A DNA stretch of 23,048 nt from DATKHR01 sp035939575. GTDB taxonomy: Bacteria > Acidobacteriota > Vicinamibacteria > Vicinamibacterales > CAVVIG01. Both the position numbers and the translations under genes were made by a program. The stretch lies in the NCBI GenBank assembly GCA_035939575.1, contig DASZFS010000240.1:1-23048 (forward strand). The letters run 5' to 3'. The notes under the pieces are model-generated. The model saw only the letters and a list, made by a program, of their open reading frames with translations, was not told the origin of the DNA and ran no database searches. This document shows, one piece after another, positions 7,383 to 15,911 of the stretch (positions are counted from its first letter, which is position 1; the number at the start of each line of letters is the position of its first letter).

Positions 7383-9079
7383 AGATCGCTCCTCGGGCCC
7401 CTGCCCCCAGGTACGGTCACCGCCGCTCCTGCCGGGAGCCGCACCGCCACACTCGTCCCCGATCCCGGTTGCGAGATCACTTGAATCTCCCCGTTGTAGT
7501 CCTTCACGATCCGGTGCACGATCGCCAGCCCCAGCCCGCTGCCCTTGGCAAAACTGCCGTGGAACGGCTGGAACAGCGCGTCAATCTCCTCGGGCGGAAT
7601 CCCGACGCCGTGGTCCTTCACCGTGATCACGATGCCGCCCGACGCCTGATCGCGGGCGGCGACGAGCCACAGCGAACCGCCGTGGGGCATCGCGCGCAGG
7701 CCATTGGTCGCGAGGTTCCAGACAATCTGCTTGATCTGCCCTTCATCCGCCTCGTACCACAGCTCGGACCCCGGCACCTCGACACAGATGTCGTGGCCCT
7801 CGCCCAGCTCCGAGCTGTTGCGCAGGAGCAACGCGGTGTCGTTGAGGGCGCGCCGAATGTCGAACTGCGCGATCTGAAACCGCTGCGGCCGCGCGTACGC
7901 CAGGAACGACCGGATGGTGGTGTTGAGCCGCTCCGATTCGCGGAGCACGATATCCATCAGCTGCTCCTGCTCGCTGCTGAGGGGCAGCTCCTGCCTGAGG
8001 ATCTGAATCGATCCCGACATCGACGCCAGCGGATTGCGGATCTCGTGCGCGATGCCGGCCGCCATCTCACCGACCGCTGCGAGGCGCTGCTGAATGGCGC
8101 CGTCGCGCTCGAGCCTCTTGATTTTGGTCACGTCCTGAAACGTGAACAGCAGGCCGAAGCCGCCGCTCGGCGTCTCGAGGTGCGTGGCGGTGAGGCCGAT
8201 GTCGAGATCTCCGCGTCCGTCCGGCGTGCGGTAGCGCAGCTCATGGCGCCGCGCGCCGCCGGCACGCAGGTCGGCGGCGATCGTGCTGACCGCCTCAACC
8301 GGCAGCTGCAACACGGCAGCGATCGGCTGCCCGACGGCGCTCCGGAACGCCACGCCGGTGATCGATTCCGCTGCGCGGTTGAACGTCAGAATGCGGTACG
8401 ACTGGTCGGTGGTCGCCAGTCCGCTCGGCATGCTGTCAATGACGCGCTGGTTGAGCGCCTGGAGATCCGCGATCTCGGTGGACGCCTGCTGGAGGCGCGC
8501 GCCGGCCGACCGAAGGCTGTCGGCCAGGGATCCGCTGAGCAGCGCGACGGCGAAGAGGCCGAACACGTTCAACGCGACGGTGTAGCGAGCGACCGATCGC
8601 ACCAGCAGCGCCGCGGCATACGCGTTCGGCCACTGATACGGGAGCCAACCGGACGCCGCGAAGTACTGGGCCACGACGAGCCCCACGTAGAGCACGGCGC
8701 TGAGTGTCGCCACCAGCAGGCCGCCGCGGCGGAATTGCACCGTGCTGCCGGCGACCACCGGCAGGACGTAGAGCGAGGCGAAATAGCTCGTGATGCCGCC
8801 CGTGAAGTAGATGAAGGCCGTGACGATCAGGGCGTCGCCGGCAAGCTGCACGTCGACCAGCCACGGCCGCGTCTCCACGAACGGCAGCGTCAGGGCATAG
8901 CCGATCGTCAGCGCGTAGGTCAGGCCGATCAGGAAGAAGAACGGATCGACCGGCAGCGCCCCTGGCGCCGTGATCTGCATCACGATCGCCGACCCCAGCA
9001 GAATCGTCCCGATGACGACCCGCACGGCGATCAGCCACGCCGCCTTCCGCCGGAGCCCCGATGTGGTGGCGTCGACCAT
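7379..9079 (-). CDS. pilS: Sensor histidine kinase PilS
   Basis: A 566-residue membrane kinase. About six helices fill residues 12-200, followed by a PAS domain (about 215-320), a HisKA domain with phosphoaccepting H345 (GIAHEIRNPLASMSGS) and a HATPase domain with the N-box NLATNGLRAM (about 455-464), DHGVGIPPEE (about 485-494) and GSGLGLAI (about 511-518). It should sense a membrane signal and phosphorylate PilR; in Pseudomonas PilS senses pilin in the membrane. The ATG at 9079 abuts the pilC stop, and its own stop overlaps the pilR start, so translation of pilC, pilS and pilR is coupled. Regulator and platform gene are thus on one transcript. Confidence 0.92.
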   Translation of the reverse strand: MVDATTSGLRRKAAWLIAVRVVIGTILLGSAIVMQITAPGALPVDPFFFLIGLTYALTIGYALTLPFVETRPWLVDVQLAGDALIVTAFIYFTGGITSYFASLYVLPVVAGSTVQFRRGGLLVATLSAVLYVGLVVAQYFAASGWLPYQWPNAYAAALLVRSVARYTVALNVFGLFAVALLSGSLADSLRSAGARLQQASTEIADLQALNQRVIDSMPSGLATTDQSYRILTFNRAAESITGVAFRSAVGQPIAAVLQLPVEAVSTIAADLRAGGARRHELRYRTPDGRGDLDIGLTATHLETPSGGFGLLFTFQDVTKIKRLERDGAIQQRLAAVGEMAAGIAHEIRNPLASMSGSIQILRQELPLSSEQEQLMDIVLRESERLNTTIRSFLAYARPQRFQIAQFDIRRALNDTALLLRNSSELGEGHDICVEVPGSELWYEADEGQIKQIVWNLATNGLRAMPHGGSLWLVAARDQASGGIVITVKDHGVGIPPEEIDALFQPFHGSFAKGSGLGLAIVHRIVKDYNGEIQVISQPGSGTSVAVRLPAGAAVTVPGGRGPRSDL

Positions 9080-10300
9080 CTACGTCAGCTTGCTGATCAA
9101 GTCGAAGATCGGCAGGTACATCGCGATGACGATGCCGCCCACAATCGCGCCGAGGAACGCGATCATGATGGGCTCGAGCAGCGTCAACAAGCCGGCCACT
9201 GCCGTGTCGACCTCGTCTTCGTAGAAGTCCGCAATCTTCGCGAGCATGGTGTCGAGCGCGCCCGTCGCCTCACCGACGCCGATCATCTGCGTGACCATCG
9301 GCGGAAACACGCGGGTCTCTTTCAGCGGCGCCGACACGGTCTCGCCGCGCTCGATGCTTTTGCGCGTCAGCATGACCGCGTCCTCGACGATGGCGTTGCC
9401 CGCGGTCTTCGCGGTGATTTCAAGACCGTCGAGAATCGGTACGCCTGAGCTGATGAGCGTCGCGAGCGTCCGGCAGAAGCGCGCGACCGCGATCTTCCGC
9501 ATGATCGATCCCAGTACTGGCAGCTTCAGGACGGTGGCGTCGACCACGCGCCGGCCCTTGTCGGTGGAATAGTACTGGCGGAACCCGTAGACGGCTGCGC
9601 CGCCGATGACCAGCACGAACGGGAAGAACCGCACCAGGTTGTCGCTGAGCGCGATGACGATACGCGTCGGCAACGGCAGGTCGGCTCCAAGTCCTGAAAA
9701 CAGCGAAGCAAACGTCGGGATGACCTTCCAGAGAATGACGCCGACGACCACGCCTGCGATCAGCACGACCGCGATGGGATAGACCATCGCCGACTTGACC
9801 TGGCTGGCCAGCTTGACGGCCTTCTCGATGTAGGTCGCCAGGCGCTTCAGAATCGTGTCGAGGATGCCGCCCGCTTCGCCCGCGGCGATCATGTTGGTGA
9901 AGAGCGGATCGAACGTCTTCGGGTGCTTGCGCATCGCGTCGGCGAGAGACGCTCCCGACTCGACGTCGCTGCGCGTCTGGAGGATGACGGCTGAGAAATT
10001 CTTGTCCTCCTCCTGGGTGCCCAGGATGTCCAGGCACTGGACGAGCGGAAGGCCGGCGTCGATCATCACCGAGAACTGCCGCGTGAACACGGCCAGGTTC
10101 TTCGCCGAGACCTTCTTGCCGATCGAACCGGTCTTCTTCTTCGCGACAGCCTCGTCCTTGGTCTTCGCCGGGTTGATCCGGGTGACCAGGATCTGCTCGC
10201 GCCGGAGCGCTGCGACCGCGGCGTCCATGGTGTCCGCAACCCGTTCTCCCGAGACGGTCTCTCCGCCGCGCGTCCGTCCTGCGTAGGCAAATGTCGGCAT
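9080..10300 (-). CDS. pilC: Type IV pilus inner-membrane platform protein PilC
   Basis: A 406-residue protein with two T2SSF domains (about 70-195 and 273-397), each ending in a hydrophobic helix, plus a middle helix near 222-242. The repeats show the family pattern FTRQFSVMIDAGLPLVQCL in the first and FCRTLATLISSGVPILDGL in the second, with IAAGEAGG and IGVGEATG. PilC forms the cytoplasmic-membrane platform on which PilB and PilT act to insert or extract pilins. The length is normal for the family. ATG 10300 has an AAGGAC element upstream. The gap from pilT is 83 bp of short repeats. Confidence 0.95.
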   Translation of the reverse strand: MPTFAYAGRTRGGETVSGERVADTMDAAVAALRREQILVTRINPAKTKDEAVAKKKTGSIGKKVSAKNLAVFTRQFSVMIDAGLPLVQCLDILGTQEEDKNFSAVILQTRSDVESGASLADAMRKHPKTFDPLFTNMIAAGEAGGILDTILKRLATYIEKAVKLASQVKSAMVYPIAVVLIAGVVVGVILWKVIPTFASLFSGLGADLPLPTRIVIALSDNLVRFFPFVLVIGGAAVYGFRQYYSTDKGRRVVDATVLKLPVLGSIMRKIAVARFCRTLATLISSGVPILDGLEITAKTAGNAIVEDAVMLTRKSIERGETVSAPLKETRVFPPMVTQMIGVGEATGALDTMLAKIADFYEDEVDTAVAGLLTLLEPIMIAFLGAIVGGIVIAMYLPIFDLISKLT

Positions 10301-10383
10301 GACTTCAGTCCTTCGTCTTTCGTCCGTCCCTCGTCCCCTGGTGACTGGTTACTGGTTACTGGTCCCCAATCCTCAATCCTCAA
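10301..10383. repeat. Repeat-rich gap between pilT and pilC
   Basis: The gap consists mostly of short tandem units. Read on the minus strand after the pilT stop, these are TTGAGGAT twice, then AGTAACC-type units (plus-strand GGTTACT twice, near 10344-10360), then GGACGAA-like units before pilC. The TTGAGGAT unit reappears, reversed, in front of the EF-G2 gene at 20759-20820. No promoter or hairpin is clear. Confidence 0.6.
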
Positions 10384-11520
<1,137 letters not shown>

Positions 11521-11545
11521 CGTTGGTCCTTTACGGTGCCCGTCG

Positions 11546-13336
11546 CTACTTCACCGTCTCCCTGACAACCTCTTCCACCGTCGTGACGCCGTCCATGACC
11601 TTGCGGAGGCCGCTGCGGCGGAGCGTGATCATGCCTTCATCCACGGCTTTGCGCCGCAGCTCGAGACCCGACGCGCCGACGAGAATCAGCTCGCGCAGCT
11701 CCTCGGAGACTTCCATCACCTCGTACAACCCGACGCGTCCCTTGTACCCCGTGTTGTTGCAGCGGTCGCAGCCCTTGCCCTTCATCGGTGTCACCGCCCC
11801 CGCCTCGTCCTGGGTGAAGCCCGCCTGCACGAGCGCGGGCGCCGCCATCGGATGCGCCTCCTTGCAGTTGGCGCAGACGCGGCGCACGAGGCGCTGGGCG
11901 CAAATGAGGTGCACGGAACTCGCGACCAGGAATGGCTCGATACCCATGTTCATCAGCCGGTTGATCGTGCTCGGCGCGTCGTTCGTGTGAAGCGTCGAGA
12001 GCACGAGGTGCCCCGTGAGCGCGGCCTTGACGGCGATCTCAGCCGTCTCGAAGTCGCGGATCTCGCCGACGAGGATGATGTTGGGATCCTGCCGGAGGAA
12101 CGAACGCAGGGCGGCCGCGAAGTTGAGACCGATGCTCTCCTTCACCTGCACCTGGTTGATGCCCGCGAGGTTGAACTCGACTGGATCCTCGGCAGTCATG
12201 ATGTTCGTCTCGGACGTGTTGATCTTCGCGATCGACGAGTAGAGCGTGTTGGTCTTGCCGCTGCCGGTTGGTCCTGTGACAAGCACCATGCCCCACGGCC
12301 GCAGAATCGCGCTCTCGAACTTGGTGAGCGACTCGGCCTCGAAACCGAGCCGCGTCATGTCGAGCATCAGCTTGTCCTTGTCGAGCAGACGCATGACGAT
12401 CTTCTCGCCGAAGAGCGTCGGCAGGACCGATACGCGAAAGTCAATCTCCTTGGGCACGCCCCCCTCGTTGAAGCGGATCTTGATGCGGCCGTCCTGAGGA
12501 AGGCGCTTCTCGGCGATGTCGAGCTTGGACATGATCTTGACGCGCGACACGATGGCGTCGCGGAACTTCATCGGCGGCGCCATGATGTTGTAGAGGATGC
12601 CGTCGATCCGGTAGCGAACACGGAGCTCTTTCTCGTACGGCTCGATGTGGATGTCGCTGGCGCCCTTCTGAATCGCCGACATCAGCACGACGTTGACCAG
12701 GCGCACGACCGGCGCGTCCTCACCCTGCCGCGCCAGCGCCTCGGCGCTGATCTCCTGCAGCTCCTCGAGGACCTCGACGTCGCCGGCGTCGCTGTCGAGC
12801 GTCGCCTGGAGCTCTTCCAGGCCTTTGCTCGCCATTTCGAGGGCGCTCGGCCCGCTCGGAATGATCGTTGGCGGCGGCTCCTTCTTCTCTTTCTTGGCGG
12901 GCCCCTTGAGCGTGGTCGGGTAGTACTTCTGGATCGCTTCGCTGACTGCGGTCTCCGACGCCACCACCGGCTCGACGTTGTAGCCGGTCATGAACTTGAT
13001 GTCGTCCATCGCGAAGACGTTGGTCGGATCCGTCATCGCGATCGTCAGGGTGGCACCGGCTCTGCTGAGCGGGACAATCTGGTACTTCCCTGCCGTCTCG
13101 GCCGGGATCAACTTGATGACGGCCGGGTCGATCTCGAATTGCGTCAGGTTGATGGAGGGAACGCCGTACTGCTTGCTCAGAAGGGCAGTGATTTCCTCGT
13201 CCTTGACGAAGCCCATCTGGACGAGGTTGTGGCCCAGCTTGCCCCCGTTGGCCTTTTGGTGATTCAGCGCCTGCTGGAGCTGCTCCGCGCTGATGCGCTT
13301 CTCCTTCAGCAGGAGTTCGCCAATACGGACGGGCAT
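11546..13336 (-). CDS. pilB: Pilus extension ATPase PilB
   Basis: A 596-residue PilB/GspE ATPase. The N terminus is an MshEN domain with two c-di-GMP-type motifs, RIGELLL...L20...L24..Q27 and KLGHNLV...GFV...L51...Q55. A linker near 150-190 is Lys/Pro-rich. The catalytic core has Walker A GPTGSGKTN (about 356-364), Asp box AEDPVEF, Walker B LVGEIRDFET (about 420-429) and a four-cysteine zinc site (CANC near 486, CDRC near 522). It drives pilus polymerisation on PilC. ATG 13336 matches the family start, but no Shine-Dalgarno is visible and the likely -10 box is only 9 bp away. Confidence 0.96.
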   Translation of the reverse strand: MPVRIGELLLKEKRISAEQLQQALNHQKANGGKLGHNLVQMGFVKDEEITALLSKQYGVPSINLTQFEIDPAVIKLIPAETAGKYQIVPLSRAGATLTIAMTDPTNVFAMDDIKFMTGYNVEPVVASETAVSEAIQKYYPTTLKGPAKKEKKEPPPTIIPSGPSALEMASKGLEELQATLDSDAGDVEVLEELQEISAEALARQGEDAPVVRLVNVVLMSAIQKGASDIHIEPYEKELRVRYRIDGILYNIMAPPMKFRDAIVSRVKIMSKLDIAEKRLPQDGRIKIRFNEGGVPKEIDFRVSVLPTLFGEKIVMRLLDKDKLMLDMTRLGFEAESLTKFESAILRPWGMVLVTGPTGSGKTNTLYSSIAKINTSETNIMTAEDPVEFNLAGINQVQVKESIGLNFAAALRSFLRQDPNIILVGEIRDFETAEIAVKAALTGHLVLSTLHTNDAPSTINRLMNMGIEPFLVASSVHLICAQRLVRRVCANCKEAHPMAAPALVQAGFTQDEAGAVTPMKGKGCDRCNNTGYKGRVGLYEVMEVSEELRELILVGASGLELRRKAVDEGMITLRRSGLRKVMDGVTTVEEVVRETVK

Positions 13337-13345
13337 GAAAGGAAG

Positions 13346-13375
13346 ATATTACTCGTAATTGACAAATAATGTCAA
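13346..13375 (-). promoter_or_regulatory. Likely sigma-70 promoter of pilB, nearly leaderless
   Basis: The minus strand reads TTGACA (13375-13370), an 18-bp spacer, then TAATAT (13351-13346). Transcription would start near 13339, 3-4 nt before the ATG at 13336. The spacer also holds a small palindrome, ATTAC-TC-GTAAT (13348-13359). This is the most AT-rich patch in the window. Confidence 0.55.
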
Positions 13376-13394
13376 TAATTGACCTAAAACGTCA
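13360..13394. promoter_or_regulatory. Paired dyads overlapping the pilB promoter
   Basis: A perfect inverted repeat TGACA-AATAA-TGTCA at 13360-13374 is followed by TGACC, 5 bp, CGTCA at 13380-13394, with centres 20 bp apart. The same dyad pair occurs upstream of both pilA genes. Here it covers the -35 hexamer of the proposed pilB promoter and the stop codon of the outer-membrane protein gene. A protein bound here could repress, or act with another sigma factor. Confidence 0.65.
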
Positions 13395-14304
13395 CTCTCA
13401 GCGCAGTACTCCAACCTCGACGCGTCGCGTCCGACCCGCCGGTCAGCTGCCCCTCGACGAACAGCCCTTGTCGCACCATGGCGCTGATTCCGCCGCTTGT
13501 CGCTGTGCGCGAGTCGCCAACGGTGCTGCCGCTGATGCCCGCCCTCGCCCCAATCGCTCGCTTCCACAGCCAGACTTCAGCACCTGCCGCTACCCGCCGC
13601 TCGTCGCCTGCCGCGCTTGGGACGGACCGGAAGTCCGCATCGACGGCCAGAGTGGCTCCCGCAAACAGGCTCGAGCGACCCGGGACGTTCAGCGCAGCGC
13701 CGGCTCGGACCTGACGTCGCAGGGTGACTGCCGCATCACCTTCTCCGAAGGTCGGCTCGCTCACGTTACGGAGCATCACGCCAAGCCGGAGGGGTCCGAG
13801 CGCGGCCATCGACCCGAGATCGAGGCCGGCCTGCGTCTCACCCGCCCCGCGGAGCAGCTTGAGAGTTGACGCGACGACGAGATACCTGCCCACCGACTGC
13901 CCCACGGTCGCGCCAAACTGAGAAAGATCGACCGAGCGCACATTGAGCGCTGCCGGATCTTGTCGGCTACCTGCCGATCCAGCTGTAGAGCCTGACGGCT
14001 GCATTTCACTGACTGTCATGCGGTAATAGCTAAGCCCGAGTGCTGGAAATGCCACCGAGAAGCCACCGCGGCTGCCGTCACCGTCCGTGAGCCGACCGTA
14101 CTCGATGATGGCGTTGAAATAGGCGCCTGTGGCGAGGCCTGCGGGGTTCCACCAGGTCGCCGTGGCATCGTCGGCGACCGCGGTGAATGCGCCGGCCATG
14201 CCTTGCGCACGGACGCCGACGGAATCAGGAGCCTGGGCGCGGGCGACCGCTGCGATGAGGAGAGACGACGTCAGAACGCACGAACGCACGAATACACAAC
14301 GCAT
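13384..14304 (-). CDS. Outer-membrane beta-barrel protein (FadL/PorV-like)
   Basis: A 306-residue protein with a signal peptide (about residues 1-23, ending ARAQA) and the motif GMAGAFTAVADDATATWWNPAGLA at about 35-58, a hallmark of the OMPP1/FadL and PorV/PorQ type families (shown in full only as a location). The remainder has alternating beta-strand patterns with a terminal strand ending ALRVTF, the final Phe expected for BAM-assembled barrels. It probably resides in the outer membrane; the ligand is unknown. The ATG 14304 has no good Shine-Dalgarno. It lies 54 bp after the arginine decarboxylase and its end touches the pilB promoter. A pilus-linked role is possible but unsupported. Confidence 0.75.
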   Translation of the reverse strand: MRCVFVRSCVLTSSLLIAAVARAQAPDSVGVRAQGMAGAFTAVADDATATWWNPAGLATGAYFNAIIEYGRLTDGDGSRGGFSVAFPALGLSYYRMTVSEMQPSGSTAGSAGSRQDPAALNVRSVDLSQFGATVGQSVGRYLVVASTLKLLRGAGETQAGLDLGSMAALGPLRLGVMLRNVSEPTFGEGDAAVTLRRQVRAGAALNVPGRSSLFAGATLAVDADFRSVPSAAGDERRVAAGAEVWLWKRAIGARAGISGSTVGDSRTATSGGISAMVRQGLFVEGQLTGGSDATRRGWSTALRVTF

Positions 14305-14358
14305 TCGAGCATTGTGGCATTCTTGCCTGGCGTTCTCGCCGTTTGCAGGATGGGATCG

Positions 14359-14943
14359 TCAGCCCACGAGAACGGCCGCGGCGACGACGGTCGTCCAGAG
14401 GCCTTTCTTATCGCCGACGGCGGTCTGCGTGACGTTCTGCGTGCGGACGATCTCGTTCGAGAGGCGGTACACCTCTTTCTTCTCGTCCCAGCTCTTATCA
14501 GGGTCGAACTCGAGGCCGAGCGTCGTCGCGAGCATCTCGGCCGCCAACTCTTCGGCGTAGTCGCCTGCGATGTCCTCGCTCTCACCGAAACTGTGGTGCT
14601 CTGAGAGGTACCCGTACAGCTCCCGATCGCGGGGGATCGCCACGCCAACCGTTGCGGCAATGAGACGGTGCGGCTCGCGGGTGGCGGCCTCGGACATCAC
14701 GACGAAGGTGACCTGTCCCGGCTCGAGGCGCTTCATCCCTTGCGCGCGGGAGAGAATGCGGCACTTCGGCGGAAAGATGCTCGACACGCGCACCAGATTG
14801 CACGCAGCGATGCCGGCGGAGCGAAGCGCGAGTTCGAAGGAGGTCAGCTTCTCGCGGTGCTTCCCGACGCCCTTGGTAAAGAACATCTCCTTGGGAACGA
14901 ATCCGACCACTCGTCTCTCCTTGTTGTCGAAGGGGCAGTGCAT
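14359..14943 (-). CDS. pdaD: Pyruvoyl-dependent arginine decarboxylase
   Basis: A 194-residue proenzyme that converts arginine to agmatine and CO2, the entry to polyamine synthesis. The family core is clear: FFTKGVG at 21-27, KLTSFELALRSAGI at 32-45, the self-cleavage site in VRVSSIFPP at 51-59 (cleavage expected between S54 and S55, giving the pyruvoyl group on the beta chain), then RLIAATVGVAIP, YGYLSEHHSFGE and GDYAEELAAEMLATTLG. It ends in a hydrophobic tail (TTVVAAAVLVG) typical of this branch. ATG 14943 is chosen over a TTG at 14970 because the extension has no family match; M20 is a shorter option. No clear Shine-Dalgarno is seen. A very large repeat hairpin lies just upstream. Confidence 0.92.
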   Translation of the reverse strand: MHCPFDNKERRVVGFVPKEMFFTKGVGKHREKLTSFELALRSAGIAACNLVRVSSIFPPKCRILSRAQGMKRLEPGQVTFVVMSEAATREPHRLIAATVGVAIPRDRELYGYLSEHHSFGESEDIAGDYAEELAAEMLATTLGLEFDPDKSWDEKKEVYRLSNEIVRTQNVTQTAVGDKKGLWTTVVAAAVLVG

Positions 14944-14960
14944 GGTAAACGAACGGACCA

Positions 14961-15115
14961 GGGTTCGCAAGGTTGGGGAGGGTTCGCGGGGTTCGCAAGG
15001 TTCGCAGGGTGCTCAAGGTTCGGCCGAACTGTGTGAACCGACGAACCATCCGAACCTCGTGAACCTGCCGAACCTCGAGAACCCTCCGAACCTTGCGAAC
15101 CTTGCGAACCTTTTT
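14961..15115. repeat. Mirrored tandem 9-mers forming a long hairpin
   Basis: The left arm (14961-15023) is about seven copies of a 9-bp unit like GGTTCGCAA. The right arm (about 15043-15112) is about eight copies of the inverse (CGAACCTTG-like). A 17-bp perfect match joins 14990-15006 with 15094-15110, and many shifted pairings are possible. TTTTT follows on the plus strand at 15111-15115. The array ends about 18 bp before the arginine decarboxylase start. It could be an unusual terminator or leader structure, or just a repeat family. Confidence 0.8.
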
Positions 15116-15386
15116 CTCGTCATGATAACTTAGCCCTCATAACCATTTCGTCCCCTAAGTAACGGCCTCGTCCGGACCGGGAACGGGGCCCGGAGTGAGC
15201 AACCACCGCCGGCAGGGCCGGCGAAGTTGAGCTAGGTTCGAGGCGGCAGGTGCCCGGAGTGAACAAGTCCGGGGGGTAGGGGCCCCCGGAGTAAACACGT
15301 CCAGGGGCCCCCGGCGTGAACAAGGTCCGGGGTGAATGCGTGTCCCCGCGTAGCGTGACCGGGGGGTAGGGGCCCCCGGAGTAAAC
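15116..15386. other. Intergenic region before the MarR operon (271 bp)
   Basis: No convincing gene. It holds a 6-bp inverted repeat (ACTTAG 15127-15132 with CTAAGT 15156-15161), and then, from about 15186 on, five versions of a CCCGGAGTRAACA-like block (near 15190, 15252, 15285, 15308 and 15375). The promoters of the divergent operons must lie here or in the neighbouring hairpin, but I cannot pick clear -35 and -10 boxes. Confidence 0.5.
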
Positions 15387-15387
15387 A
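15269..15387 (+). repeat. Perfect 29-bp direct repeat with hairpin over the MarR ribosome site
   Basis: The same 29 bases occur at 15269-15297 and 15359-15387. Each copy contains a 7-bp stem, 7-nt loop hairpin (CCGGGGG with CCCCCGG; second copy 15359-15365 with 15373-15379). In the second copy the GGAG at 15378-15381 is the MarR Shine-Dalgarno, 5 nt before ATG 15387, and its GG is inside the stem. The first copy continues to ACG instead of ATG. A degenerate third copy lies near 15304-15325. Confidence 0.8.
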
Positions 15388-15911
15388 TGACCCGCATGCA
15401 GGCGCGCGAGACCGCGCGCGACATCCTCCATATCGTCCCGCTGGTGATGCGAACCGTCGCCGCCGAGCTGCGCGCCCAGGGCGAGCTGCCTGCGCCCGCG
15501 CATTTCGGCCTCCTCTCGATTTTGAACGAGCAGCCGCGCATGCTGTCCGATCTGGCGTCGATTCAAGGAGTCAGCCTGCCCACGATGTCGAACTCGATCA
15601 CCGCGATGGTGGATCGCGGTTGGGTGCGCCGCACCGCCACCGCGCCAGGCACCGACCGTCGCGTGGTCATCATCGAAGTCACCGCGACCGGCCGGGCCGC
15701 GTTGGAACGCGTCGCCCGTGCGGCTGAGGCTCATCTGGCGGAGGTGCTGGCGCCGCTTGACCTCCCATCGCGGCGCCGGCTTCAGAACGGCCTCGGCGTG
15801 CTGCTCAAGGTCTTCGCGTCGAAGCTGCCAGCGGGTGGACCGCGCAGGGGCCAGCGAACTACCGCCAGGCGCCGCCCGTATTTATCTGAAAGCCCGAAAG
15901 GTCACGCATGA
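15387..15911 (+). CDS. MarR-family transcriptional regulator
   Basis: A 174-residue regulator. A winged helix-turn-helix spans about residues 35-105, with the recognition part LSDLASIQGVSLPTMSNSI and the wing RRTATAPGTDRRVVIIEVT. Long flanking helices (about 6-32 and 108-145) would form the dimer interface. The tail (about 150-174) is Arg-rich and probably disordered. MarR proteins usually repress their own operon, including efflux genes, and release DNA on ligand binding. As first gene of a set encoding an adaptor and permeases it likely controls this operon. The ATG lies at the end of a 29-bp repeat; the GGAG ribosome site is partly in a hairpin. The stop overlaps the next start (ATGA). Confidence 0.9.
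   Translation: MTRMQARETARDILHIVPLVMRTVAAELRAQGELPAPAHFGLLSILNEQPRMLSDLASIQGVSLPTMSNSITAMVDRGWVRRTATAPGTDRRVVIIEVTATGRAALERVARAAEAHLAEVLAPLDLPSRRRLQNGLGVLLKVFASKLPAGGPRRGQRTTARRRPYLSESPKGHA

Noticed and set aside
7469..9448. Very long plus-strand frame opposite pilS and pilC
   Set aside because: It is antisense to two unmistakable genes; the Arg/His/Asp-rich composition is that of a mirror frame in GC-rich DNA, with no family motif.
14570..15133. Plus-strand frame ending in Asn-Leu repeats (PNLANLANL)
   Set aside because: Product of the 9-bp DNA periodicity; the rest is antisense to the arginine decarboxylase.
14961..15387. CRISPR array
   Set aside because: The repeats are tandem 9-mers without spacers and a 29-bp pair with only one 61-bp gap; no cas genes are present.
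15120..15734. Minus-strand frame with repeated SGGPYPP and LFTPG peptides
   Set aside because: The peptide repeats are just translations of the 29-bp DNA repeat, and the rest is antisense to MarR.
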